Source: Pyropia yezoensis
Taxonomy: Eukaryota > Rhodophyta > Bangiophyceae > Bangiales > Bangiaceae
Direction of reading: 5' to 3'
DNA: 64,000 nt
NCBI GenBank assembly: GCA_009829735.1
Contig: CM020619.1
Coordinates: 31,145,751-31,209,750 of the forward strand
The translations under genes were made by a program, and so were the position numbers. Below are positions 30,142-41,000 of this stretch, piece after piece. The notes beneath the pieces are model-generated. The model saw only the letters and a list, made by a program, of their open reading frames with translations. It was not told the origin of the DNA and did not search any database. Every line of letters begins with the position of its first letter. Within the stretch, counting starts at the first letter, position 1.

Positions 30142-32025
30142 CTACTCGTTTCCCGGGTCCGAGGAGTCCTTAGAGGTTTCGGTCTCCAGGTCGAAGTCCG
30201 TAGGAGCTTCCCTTGCCAGAGCCTCCGTGATGCTCTGTAAGGTTGCCACTCGGATTGCATGTACCTGTGCCTTGTCCATCTTGGAGGGTGCCCGCCGGTC
30301 AGCCCAGTTGACCGCCTTTGCAAACACCAGTCCTTGACGCTTGAGTTTCTCCTGGAGGTCCTTGGGAATGGTCGGGCACTGGTAGGACATGTGATCCTCC
30401 TTCTGGCACAGCCAACAAGACCGGAACCGCTGGTTCTTGACTTGCTTGGGGGCGACCAGGGATGGTTGCTCCTTAGAAACGAAGCCGCCCCACTTGTCCC
30501 CTGACCCCATGGGTGAGGCCTCGCCAACTGCGAGTACTGGTACAGGGCTATCACCTCCCTTATACTTGTCGGGTCCGGGTCGAACTCGCGACAACGGCTT
30601 GGGAGTTGATACCAGGGGAGCTTGGAGGGCCCTGGCTTGCCGGTACTTGCCCTGGGTGTAGGCCATCAACTGCTGGAAGGTATGTTCTTGATGTTCCTGG
30701 TTGTAGTTCTCCGCATCCACTTGAAGATATTCAGGAAGCCCTTCCGAGAAGATCATCTTGAGCCTGTCCTCAGGGTAAACGTTGCCACAAGCATCGCTCA
30801 TCTCCCGGACACGACGGGCGAACGCCTCTGGACTCTCTTGTCTTTCCATGGTTGCCCGGTTCAGCCTGCCGACTGCTCTACGCAGAGAGTCCGCGTCAGC
30901 GTAGTTGGACAGGAGCCAGTTGACCGCCTCAGGATAACTCGCGACGGTACGTCCGACAATGTGTCCGGCAGAGTCTGGTAGAACCTGTGCAAACCGCTGT
31001 TCCGCTTCTCCGGTCATGAAGTTAACCAGGAGGTAGAGAGCCTTGCCCTCGGACACATCGTTGTCATTGCATGCCTTGACAAACCGGCGCAGGAAGGCAA
31101 AGATAAGCGCCGGTCTCTTCCCGGAAAACTTAGGATGTCCCCCGAAGCTCGGCTGCATTCGCCGGTTCAGGGACGCCATCTTCTTGGCCATCTTCCGGGT
31201 GTAACCTTGGTCTTGGTTCTCCAGCCGGTAGTTACCCCAATACGTGACCTTGTTCAGGGTGGCATCTCCCACTTGATGGGCAGGGAAGTCAAACTCGACT
31301 AGCCTGCGCCGGGTGGGACCGGGAGATGCATCCCAATCATATCCCTCCTCGGAGCTGGAGGAACTGGTCTCGCTGGTGCTAGAGCGACGGCGATGACGCC
31401 GACGCCTTCGGCTGCTCCGGTTACCGGTCTTGGAGCTCCCCGCCCCATAGGATGCAAGGGGAGGAAAAGCTTGGCCGGTCCCAGGAGTCGAGGTCTCAGG
31501 GAGACCCGTAGAACCAGTCATAGCGGTGCCTCTGGCATCGCTAGTGCCCACAGGAAGAGGTGTATACACCCAGCTGCCATGTGTGGGTCCAGGAGTAAAC
31601 ACACCAGGGGCTATCCCTGGAGGTTGAGGAGTAGAACCGACAGGAGGGAGACGTCTGCTGCGAGCGGACTCAAACGCCGTTGACCCCGGGGTGGCTCCCA
31701 CAGGAGGAACAGCCGGAGGAACGGGAGCAGGTGGTGCTTGGCCGCCGGTGGACTCCAGTCCGCTACCGGATGTCACACCCAGGTCTGCTTCACCCGTAGG
31801 GAGAACGCCGGGTTGGGCACCGTCCCCCGCGGTGACCAGGGATGCATCAAGGGACGCGGGGTCTACCCCTTTGGGCACCGTCGTGCCAGGGAGGGTAGCC
31901 ATGTTGGTCTCTTGACAGCCACAGTCCAGTTGCCTGCGTGTCCAAAGATCGCCAGACCACAAGAGAGGGGTTAGAGAGCCAGGAATGGGATTCCCGTGAA
32001 CGGGTGCAAATAATTCCCAAACCAC
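30142..32025 (-). CDS. Gag of element A
   Basis: 627 residues. An acidic and Pro/Gly-rich N-terminal part includes an Arg/Ser tract (RRRRRHRRRSSTSETSSSSS). A capsid-like region follows (FAFLRRFVKACNDNDVSEGK to MIFSEGLPEYLQVD). Near the C-terminus is one zinc knuckle of CX2CX4HX4C form (CWLCQKEDHMSYQC). It looks whole. It packages element RNA into particles in the cytoplasm, by family knowledge. Confidence 0.9.
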   Translation of the reverse strand: MVWELFAPVHGNPIPGSLTPLLWSGDLWTRRQLDCGCQETNMATLPGTTVPKGVDPASLDASLVTAGDGAQPGVLPTGEADLGVTSGSGLESTGGQAPPAPVPPAVPPVGATPGSTAFESARSRRLPPVGSTPQPPGIAPGVFTPGPTHGSWVYTPLPVGTSDARGTAMTGSTGLPETSTPGTGQAFPPLASYGAGSSKTGNRSSRRRRRHRRRSSTSETSSSSSEEGYDWDASPGPTRRRLVEFDFPAHQVGDATLNKVTYWGNYRLENQDQGYTRKMAKKMASLNRRMQPSFGGHPKFSGKRPALIFAFLRRFVKACNDNDVSEGKALYLLVNFMTGEAEQRFAQVLPDSAGHIVGRTVASYPEAVNWLLSNYADADSLRRAVGRLNRATMERQESPEAFARRVREMSDACGNVYPEDRLKMIFSEGLPEYLQVDAENYNQEHQEHTFQQLMAYTQGKYRQARALQAPLVSTPKPLSRVRPGPDKYKGGDSPVPVLAVGEASPMGSGDKWGGFVSKEQPSLVAPKQVKNQRFRSCWLCQKEDHMSYQCPTIPKDLQEKLKRQGLVFAKAVNWADRRAPSKMDKAQVHAIRVATLQSITEALAREAPTDFDLETETSKDSSDPGNE

Positions 32026-32093
32026 AGAAAAAGACAGAACAGGAACAACCCAACCGCTGCTCCCAAATGTCTCTTCTCAAACACTCCAATCAT

Positions 32094-32110
32094 CCCCTGC
32101 TGCTCCACCA
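32094..32110 (-). other. Primer-binding site of element A
   Basis: The plus strand reads CCCCTGCTGCTCCACCA, four bases from the 5' LTR start. It matches the 3' end of a tRNA ending in CCA, so the minus strand would pair with that tRNA. The sequence does not match the 3' end of initiator tRNA-Met. Element C carries the same 17 bases. Confidence 0.75.
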
Positions 32111-32114
32111 AATA

Positions 32115-32687
32115 TGTGGTATAAAACTCGATCCTCTCAGACACGTGTCAATATCCCTCGGGGGAAAGGGACAGGTAACACAGAAAGGGGAACTACGAGA
32201 ATGGTATGCCTGTTGCCTCCCGTGCCTGCTCGCAGAGCAAACAGATACGCACGGTAGTGCACACGGGGAAGAGGAAAGCAAACGCGCAGTTGTCTTTTTC
32301 CTGAGGGCGCGGGCCAAGGGCGCCTCGCTGTCCCTCTTAACGTGCATCTGGGGGAGCCTCGGCACGTTGGCCAGGTAGCCCCCCCCCATAACCCCGAGTG
32401 GCCCCGACCCGAGTCTAACCTCGTCAGGTCGGGGGCCACTATCACTACTAATTCTATTCCCACTCACTAATCTCACACTCGAATTCTCTCAAATCAAGTC
32501 CCTCACAAGTATGCAAAAACCCATCAGCAATCCCTCTCTCACGTGTGGATAGCGTAGTCCACCGCATCCCAGTGCCGGGCACGGGCCACGGCCGCCAACC
32601 ATCACCACACGGCGGGCGTGTTCTGGCACCTGGTGCCCTCTGGTTGTAGTCCCGGGTCGGCGCCAAGTCGGGGCCAGGGATGCTACA
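32115..32687 (-). repeat. 5' LTR of element A
   Basis: 573 bp, matching the LTR at 23034-23606 at all but about one base. It is followed by the target duplication AATAC at 32688-32692. Confidence 0.93.
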
Positions 32688-34526
32688 AATACGATCGGGT
32701 CGACTGAGGGTCAACCCCCAGTGCGGCTGAGACCTTGAAGTTCTTCAAGGTGAACAGTACGTGGCCTACACCGATATCCGGTGTAGCTCGGGCGTCCTGG
32801 ACAGTGCCCTTGGCTGGTTCAATGTGACGGGGCTTCCCGTCCTCGCCTCCCTTTCTTGGAGGTTGGTCATCATTCCCCTGACGTCGTGTCGTCTGGGCCG
32901 GATGGTGTACCCGGGGATTGATGCGGCGCCGGCTCAACCGCACTCTCCGTGGAGCTTTCCCCGCGGCAGTCCAGGGTGGCTTGTTAGGGTTGCACGAGCG
33001 ACCCCGTATCGCCCTTCTTCTTACTCGATTCCCGCCCTTGGCCGGGTACTGTCTTCCGGGATATCCAGGAGAGGAGGTGCCTCCTCGACTGCCAGTACTC
33101 CCCCTGGAGCTTGCTGCCGACACGGTGCTGGTGCTCTGGCGGGATACCCCCCAATGGATGCCTTGCGTTGCGCCGCTGCCCGTCAAGACTCCTCCGGGAT
33201 GAGCGGGCATGAGGACACCCAGTGTTGGGGGTCTCCGCACAACATACATCCGGAAGTACCGGTCGTCCCGGGGGTCCGCGTCGAGGTGGCTCCATAGGTC
33301 CGGTTGCCTGCCTCGGGCGCGCGAGTGCCTGCCCCCTTGTAGGCCTTGGGTCCTAGTGCCAAACGGAACATGGACTACCCCAACCGGTTGGTCCTTCCCG
33401 CGATCTGCGGAGGTGCCTCCGTACGCACCGCCTATGTTGGCAAGGGTTGATGTGGGTTGCCAGTAACCGGGGAGTACCCCGTAGTCCGCACATTCGGGAC
33501 ACGACGACCCGCACCCTCGTTGACCTGGAGCTGGGTCCCAACCGGGGCGATGTACGCTACCGAACCTTGTTCATCAATCACCGGCGTAGCCGGTAGCAAC
33601 AGGCGGCCCTGTTGGTCGACCAGGGGTTCGTTCTCATCCATGGGGGCGTACTCGGTTGCCACCAGTACTGGTGCGGCCTTGCGTTCCACCTTCTCTTGAC
33701 TCGGTACCGGGGTAAGATTGAGCTTGCTCCCCTCACCTTTGGGTTTCGGGGCTAAGGCACACTCCGGGTGCAGCACCCGGTAGGCGTCCCCCAGGGACTT
33801 GCACATGTGCATCAGCCGACTGAAGTTCGTCCGAGCCGTATTGGCTCCCCGTGCGTATATCCGCACGTAGTTGGCTACTCCTGCGAACAGGATGGCCCGG
33901 AGCTCCCCTTCTCCGAGGAGCTTCCCCAGCTCGTAGTCGAGCTCTTGGATCTGGCGTCCGAACATCTCGTCATCCTCCCAGGACTGGGCGGTGCCGGTGC
34001 GAAGGGCCCGGTAGTGGTCTTCGCACTTGTCCCCACTGAGGTAGCTGCTCAGCAGCTCCTTTAGAATACCACGGTAATCCATGGGGGTGGCTGCGACCCT
34101 CATTCCCGGCATCGGGGATGCCTGGGCAAGGATGCCCCATAACCGTTCATCAACAAAGAACGGGAGGATCTCCAGGGCTAGCCCCTCGTTAACGAGTGCC
34201 ATGTCTGCGGCTGCCTTGAAGCTGGTCAGGAAGCCAATGACAGCCAACGAGCGTCCGTTCGAGCCCCCGAACATAGGGACTCCCTTCATCAGGGTCTGCA
34301 TAGAGCGGATCGCTCGATACAAGGTAGAATGCATCGAGTCCGATACGGTAGTGGAGCGGTCTTCCAAACGATACCGTTTCTGAGTCAGTACCGACCGGAA
34401 GACTTCGTTGACAATCTCCGTGTCCGCGTCCTGGATATCCAGTCGCTTGGCCAGTTTGTGAGTAAACTCATCAGACTCCAATCGCGTCAGTAAGCTCCCA
34501 GTAACCTGCGCTGGTATAGCTTGCAC
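32688..34526 (-). mobile_element. Gypsy element B, gag portion
   Basis: On the far side of element A from the B protease. A gag-like ORF of about 364 residues (33432-34526) has a capsid-like region (FLTSFKAAADMALVNEGLA, FGRQIQELDYELGKLLGEG). A downstream open frame has a zinc knuckle (CMLCGDPQHWVSSC). The ORFs are broken in a few places, so this is a fossil. Its 5' LTR is not recognised. Confidence 0.75.
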
Positions 34527-35433
34527 CAGTCAAACTGGTACTCCCGGCGTCGACACCTCGGGTACCCGAGTTGCATGGCTTCCTCCGTCGTGGGGGTACT
34601 GCGATAGGGTACCGCCCCCCCCCATAGCCGACTCTGCCCCGGCGTAAGTATCCGCCGGGCCATGTCCGCGGAGTCTGCTCCGGGTACTCCGAGCGTAGCG
34701 CTCCGTGTGATTCCGTTCCAACTCGGCTGACGATTCGGATCCATAACCCGCCGTGTCCGGGGGTTTTCCGTGGGTAGCTGCAACGGGGTCGACCCCGGTG
34801 TGGCGTTGTGGCCCTCAGGTACCGTTGGGACCCGGGAGGCTGACTTGGGACCCGGCTGGCAGCGTTACGTGGAACCACGCGCTGGCTTGGGATCCCTGCA
34901 TCGGTGGCCCGGGGCAGTGGGGACACGCCCGGTGCCCTGATTGGTCCCCCGGAGTGGAGGACGTGCCCGGTTGGGGGCATACTGACCTTCGGGTTATTTG
35001 CTTGATTTTTCGCATTTATTTTCCTTGCGTGATTTCGTGTCTTTCCCCTTTTTCCCACTGGGTTTTTTTTTGGGATTGACATTTGCGTGTGGGGGGATTT
35101 CGCTTTCTTTTCGTGTGTTGGCCCGGTGAGCGGCCGATGCCTTGCTGGCACTTGGCCCGCTGGGGGCACCCTCTGGGGGCCTCGCTCTGAGCCCCTGGAG
35201 GGGCCAGGGGGGGAGGTTCTTGAGGGGTGCTCCGGGGTTCTCCCCGGGGCCATCTCATAAAATCAACAGTGCTTTGGGTTCCTTCTCCCTCGGGCTTTTG
35301 TCCTGTTTACATTCGCCTCGTATCGTGGCGGGCCAGTGGACCAGCAAGGGCTCATACCAGTTCCTTCCTGGGCTTCGGACTGTGTTCTCTGTGTGTGTGT
35401 TTGTGGCTTGTGGTTTCGGGAACCTGGGTCCCA
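34527..35433. mobile_element. Retroelement-derived spacer between elements B and C
   Basis: T-rich and GC-rich sequence upstream of the B gag, with no clear LTR, primer-binding site or coding domain. It may contain the decayed leader or LTR of B, or the junction of B with C. Confidence 0.35.
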
Positions 35434-37502
35434 TTACGCTACGCCCGGGAGGGTCTTCCCGACTTGGGAACCCGAGAGGCTGCCTTGGGAAGTTCCCACT
35501 GCGGCTGCCATCTTATCCTTACGGATCCGGCGTGCCTCTCGTAGCTCTTTGGCTTTGCGAGTCTCCTCTCTCTCCTTGGCCAACTCGGCCTGCCGTTCCT
35601 GGCGTTGCTCATCTTGCAGCTTGCGGTAAGCCTCCCCTCTGCGGTAGGCAAACCTGACCAACTAGGCCAGTGTCGCCCGGGAGGTATTATGCTCCCGGGT
35701 CTCCATACAGACCGACCAATGGAGACCTTTCACAAAGCGACTCTTCACCACAGCTTGTGGGTGAAGAAAGCCACAGAGATCGTAAAGCTTACGGACTCGG
35801 TCCGCGAATGACAACTCGTTCTCATTCTCCTCCTGGTGCGCTTGCGTAAACTCCTCGACTTGAAAAGCTAACTCGGCTTCATCAACCATAGCGCTCATCA
35901 ACCAGTTGATGAGCTCTAGGTAGGACGTCAACTCACCAGCTCTTCCACTTGAGGAACTGGGCATGACGGACATAATTTCCGTCCGTAGATCGCCCTTCGT
36001 GAATTCCTGTAGCATGTAGAAAGCCATGCCTTCACTTATGGCATTGTCGTCACAGGCTGTTGTAAAACGATGCAGAAATTTGAAGACACGGAGGGGGGGA
36101 GTTCCATCCCACTCTGCTTTGCGCCCAAAAGAGTGAGTTACATTCTTCTTGGCACGGCCCATTACTCGGGCCTGAACAGGGCCATACGCCACTGACTTGT
36201 TGTTCAGGGCGAAGGCCTTACAGTCAAAGATACCCCGTTAGACCGGATTGGCTACCTGGATCTTGGGCGGCACCTCACGTTGAGGAAACAGCCGCTGGGG
36301 CAAAGGGGTGAACTGACCCGTCTCTGCCGTCAGCACCGGCGGGCTGGGTGTAACCCCCGATATCTCTACAGGAGACGCCCCTGTATTCGGCGTTCGACCT
36401 GCTGACGTCCCCGTGGTTCCCAAGTTGGAAGTCACAGGGGTTGGTCCCTGTTCGGGACGCCCCGATACAGGCGTAGGGTGAAGTGTTCACTGCGTCTGCG
36501 GGCTCGAGAGCCCCACTCCGGTTTGGACATTGAGACCATGTGGCAAACTCGCCACAATCTGATTTAAAAGGTATTCGTCATCGCAACCACCAGTTCCGAC
36601 AAAGCCTGCCGCAACACATCGGTCGCCTCCCGACCGGCAGTTTCCGGCAGGAGAGGGTTCTCGACTCCAGTTGAGTCTCGGTCAGCCTCCGGGAGTCGAC
36701 CTGAGGGGAGACCACGACCCCCAGGGGTCTCAACCGAGGGCAATGGCGCGAGCCCATCACCGACCAATGGAGGTCCGCCGTTCTCCGAAAGCCTAGTTGG
36801 CGATTGCTCCATGCAAAGTTGGCTCCAACCCGAGTGGATCCCGCGGGGACAGTCCTCTCACCTTGGGACGTTCCCGTTGAGCGTACCACCAGGAGGACGG
36901 ACTTCGGTCCACTATCATCGGGGTGTCACCCGAATGAACTCCCGACTGAGTCGCGGTGGCCAGTTGCCCGCCCGTACTCCCAGTCCTGCTGGCTTGAGGG
37001 ACCTCCAGTCCCTCTGCGACCCCAGGTACACCTACCTGTGTCTCAGCAGTATTCTAAGGCTCTGGAGTACGTGCGTCACCCGTGTACTCCCCGGACGACG
37101 GGGGGGTCCGATCCAGCCATGTTGGCTAACGACCCGTACGACACAGTCCAAGACCACCGTTCCTCTGAGACAGAGGGCCCCCTACACCCGGGTGCACCCG
37201 GAGGTAAAGTTTACCTCTGTCCCCTGCTGCTCCACCAAATGTGGCAAGAACCACTCGAACACCCAGCACTTAAGTTGAGGTGGTGCACAAGGGCTGCCTC
37301 CCGTGTCGGTGAAATCGGAAGAAGTGCATGTCGCACACAACATGTCTCTGTTGTGGGGCAATCCCCCCAATAGTAAACAAGAACATGGTGAGTGGGCCAG
37401 CAGTTTCCTGGTCGGGACGGGGAAACGAGGCCAAGCCCCGCTGTCCCTCCCCTTATCCCCCCAGGGTCCTCTCACAATCTCGCCACTCAGAATCTCCCAC
37501 CC
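35434..37502 (-). mobile_element. Gypsy element C, 5' part, cut by the assembly gap
   Basis: A gag-like region (35662-36192) with a capsid-type stretch (FKFLHRFTTACDDNAISEGM, YLELINWLMSAMVDEAELA) comparable in layout to the gag of element A. A charged downstream segment (35434-35661) follows. Upstream are the primer-binding site at 37221-37237 and the start of the 5' LTR at 37240, which runs into the N gap. The coding part is broken in a few places, and no pol of this element is seen. Confidence 0.7.
37221..37237 (-). other. Primer-binding site of element C
   Basis: CCCCTGCTGCTCCACCA on the plus strand, two bases from the LTR start. It is identical to that of element A although the LTRs are unrelated. 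Confidence 0.7.
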
Positions 37503-38002
37503 NNNNNNNNNNNNNNNNNNNNNNNNNNNNNNNNNNNNNNNNNNNNNNNNNNNNNNNNNNNNNNNNNNNNNNNNNNNNNNNNNNNNNNNNNNNNNNNNNN
37601 NNNNNNNNNNNNNNNNNNNNNNNNNNNNNNNNNNNNNNNNNNNNNNNNNNNNNNNNNNNNNNNNNNNNNNNNNNNNNNNNNNNNNNNNNNNNNNNNNNNN
37701 NNNNNNNNNNNNNNNNNNNNNNNNNNNNNNNNNNNNNNNNNNNNNNNNNNNNNNNNNNNNNNNNNNNNNNNNNNNNNNNNNNNNNNNNNNNNNNNNNNNN
37801 NNNNNNNNNNNNNNNNNNNNNNNNNNNNNNNNNNNNNNNNNNNNNNNNNNNNNNNNNNNNNNNNNNNNNNNNNNNNNNNNNNNNNNNNNNNNNNNNNNNN
37901 NNNNNNNNNNNNNNNNNNNNNNNNNNNNNNNNNNNNNNNNNNNNNNNNNNNNNNNNNNNNNNNNNNNNNNNNNNNNNNNNNNNNNNNNNNNNNNNNNNNN
38001 NN
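37503..38002. other. Assembly gap, 500 N
   Basis: Exactly 500 unknown bases, a conventional placeholder length. The 10.6 kb before the gap and the 10.6 kb after it are nearly identical. Confidence 0.99.
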
Positions 38003-41000
38003 GTCTTCTTGGTGCTCCTCCACGTAGTGCCGTAGCATGTCTACTAGGGTCCGGTTGAATCGTTCCACCTGGCCGTTCGTTTGAGGGTGGTACGTCGTAG
38101 TGTACAAGTTCTTGATGCCCATCAGGTCACAGACTCCTTGGAAGAACAGGGATGCAAACTGGGGACCGTTGTCGGTCAAGACGGAGTCTGGAGGGCCGTA
38201 GGCAGCTATCCAGTACTCGCAGAAGGCTGACGTGACATCCAGAGCCGTGATGGTCCTCAGCGGGATTGCTCGAGTAAACTTGGAGAACCAGTCACATATG
38301 ATGAGCAGGTATATGTTGCCACTGGATGTTTCAGGTAGGGGCCCCAGGATGTCCATGCTTAAGCTTGCAAAGGGCTCCGCCGCAGGGAATAGGCGTAGCT
38401 TAGAAGTCTTCTTCCTCTGGGACAACCGGTTCCTTGCACACGAAACACAAGCCTCCAGGTACTTATGGACGTCACTGGCCATGGTTTCCCAGTAATAGTG
38501 TCGTCTCATGGAAGCATACATCCGATTGATACCAGGATGTCCGGCCTGGGGAGACGAGTGCTCCAGGCGTAGGATGTCAGCTCGTAGGCCCCGGGGTACG
38601 TAGACTTGAGTGGCCCCATCGAAGTGTGACACCCGTACTAGGAGTCCGTCCGTAGACTCGGAGAAAACGACTGTTCCGGTTCAGGTCCATTGGTGGCGAA
38701 GCTCCAAGCATTGAGGATCCGTCAGTTGTGCCTCCAGCATCCGGTGAATGGTCACCGGTTGATGAGCTTCAGGTGTCTCATACAGGGGAGCGTGCCAGCC
38801 ACGTCCGACATTCGGGAGGATGAAGCAAGGTATTTCCTCCGGGATAGGACCGGTATCGGCTGCAGGAGTCTCCAGCCGGGACATGGTGTCGGGCGCAGTG
38901 GTGCTCCCTCCCTGCTCTGGTGCACACCTTGTACTTGAACTCCGAAAGGCGTAGGCGCCACCGGGCTACCCTTCCTTGACTGCTGTCCATACATAGCAGC
39001 CACCTTAGGCTGGCGTGGTCCGTCCGGATGAGGAACTCTTGTCCTTCAAGATATGGCCGTAACAGGAAGCAAGCCCAGACGACTGCCAAGCACTCGCGCT
39101 CGGTCGTGGAATAGTTCTTCTCAGCTGGAGTCAAGACGCGACTGTAGTAGCCTATCGGGAGAAAGTGCCCATCAGGTTGCTGCTGGAGTAGTGAGCACCC
39201 CACCTGGACGCCACAGGCATCCGTCTCCAGAACAAACTGGCCCTCCCGCTTGGGTAACCCCAGTATTGGAGTGGTTGGTCAGGCGCTTCTTGAGCTCTTC
39301 GAAGGCCGCGGTCTGCTTCTCGTCGAACACCGGGAGTTGTGCGGGAAGCTCCTTGCTGGTCAGCTTGGTCAGTGGCCGGGCAATCAGAGCATAGTCCCGT
39401 ACGAACCGGCGATAGACGTTGCACATACCCAGGAAGCTCTTGAGTTCCGTCTGGGTTTTGGGTTGCCGTGCATGCCGGAGGGCCTTGATGTTCTTCTCAT
39501 TGACTCGGAGCTCCCCCGGACTCAGCACATGCCCCAGATACTCCACCTCAGTCTCAAACAGGTGGCACTTCTCGGCCTTGAGTGTAACTCCAGCCTTGGA
39601 CAGGAGGGCCAGGACCTCCCGAAGGTGCTCCAGGTGTTCCGCTGGGGTCTTGGAGAAAACGATAATGTCATCCAGGTAGACCAAACATGTTCTCCACCTT
39701 AGCCCGGACAGGATGATGTCGATGGCTCTTTGGAAGGTCGCCGGAGCATTGGTGAGACCAAAAGGAAGACGCTTGCACCGGAATAGTCCCAGGTGGCACG
39801 TGAAGGTGGTCTTGTCCTTGTCCTCGTCAGCCAGAGGGATCTGCCAGTAACCGGCATTACAATCCAGCGTCGAGAAGAGGGTGGCATCACCAAGAAAGTC
39901 GAGGCAATCATCCATCCGGGATATCAAGTATACGTCCTTGACTGTCATCTCGTTCAGGCGCCGGTAGTCAACGCAGAAACGGAAGTGACCGCCGGTTTTC
40001 GGGACGACTACCACCGGGAAAGCCCACTCGCCATCAGACGGCTCGATAACATCCATCTTGAGCATCTTGTTAACCTGCTTCTCATCTCATCCCGGCGATG
40101 AGGTCCGGCCCGATATGGTTGCATGTGCACTGGCTTAGCTTCCGGCTTGAGTTGAATCCGGTGTAGAGTGGCTTCCATCTTGCCCAGCTCTCCCGACCAC
40201 AGGTGCCGATATTCCTGGAGAAGCTTCTCCAGTGCCTCCTTCAAGTCGGGAGGGACATTTTCTTGCTTGACCTTCGGCATCCCGGGTGGTGCTTGTTCGG
40301 GTTTCGGAGTAGCGCTGCCAGCCTGCTCTTGCTTCGGAGGTACGTCTAAGGCCGTCAAGTTGGATGCCAGTTCTTGTTGCAGGTTCAGGAGGTCTTCCTT
40401 GCTCATAGCACGGGCGGATCCCCGGTAAGGCTCTGCTGTACCAACTCGGGTGCCCTTGGCGAGGGTTATTGGCTTCCGGCTCACGTTGACGATTAGCACC
40501 GAGAACGGGGTGTGCCTTTTTACCTTCTTGTGATGTCCGTGGGCCAAGTATAACCGGTGTTTCGCCAGGAATTCCTTACGTCCGTAGATCAGGCATTGAC
40601 CTGCAATCCGGGTCGTTACTTGAACCTTGGTCTCCGAGCGAGGAGGTAGGAGCACCGGTTTGAAGAGAGTCAAAGTAGAGGGTGGGATGCGTTCCCTCTT
40701 GCTCTTGGCTACACGAACCTTGGCGTCCAGATGCTCCAATACCGGTGACACAAACCCATGGTTGAACTGGACCTTCCCTTCTCCGGGTAGGATGCTCTTG
40801 ACATGCTGCTTCTGGAAGTCCCAGCCTAGGATGAGGGGGACTGACAGGGTCTTGACTACTAGAAAGGGAAAAAGCATTGGTTCATTGTTGACATAGATGG
40901 CGACAGGAAGACGGCCAAGCGGTCGTAGGGTTTGTCCCGAAGCGTCGACGATATGGGTCCGGGTAGGCGCTCTCCAGGCATGTCGACGCCAGCCCGGAGG

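Larger units (their letters stand above)
23034..32687 (-). mobile_element. Gypsy/chromovirus element A, apparently whole
   Basis: 9654 bp on the minus strand, bounded by two 573-bp LTRs with TG/CA ends and flanked by the 5-bp duplication AATAC. Reading on the minus strand the order is 5' LTR (32115-32687), primer-binding site, gag, pol, a long gap carrying an antisense ORF, polypurine tract and 3' LTR (23034-23606). Pol ends in a chromodomain, which places it among chromoviruses. The two LTRs differ at about one base in 573, so the insertion is very recent. Gag and pol are both long and open. It is inserted in the protease region of an older relative (element B). Confidence 0.95.
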
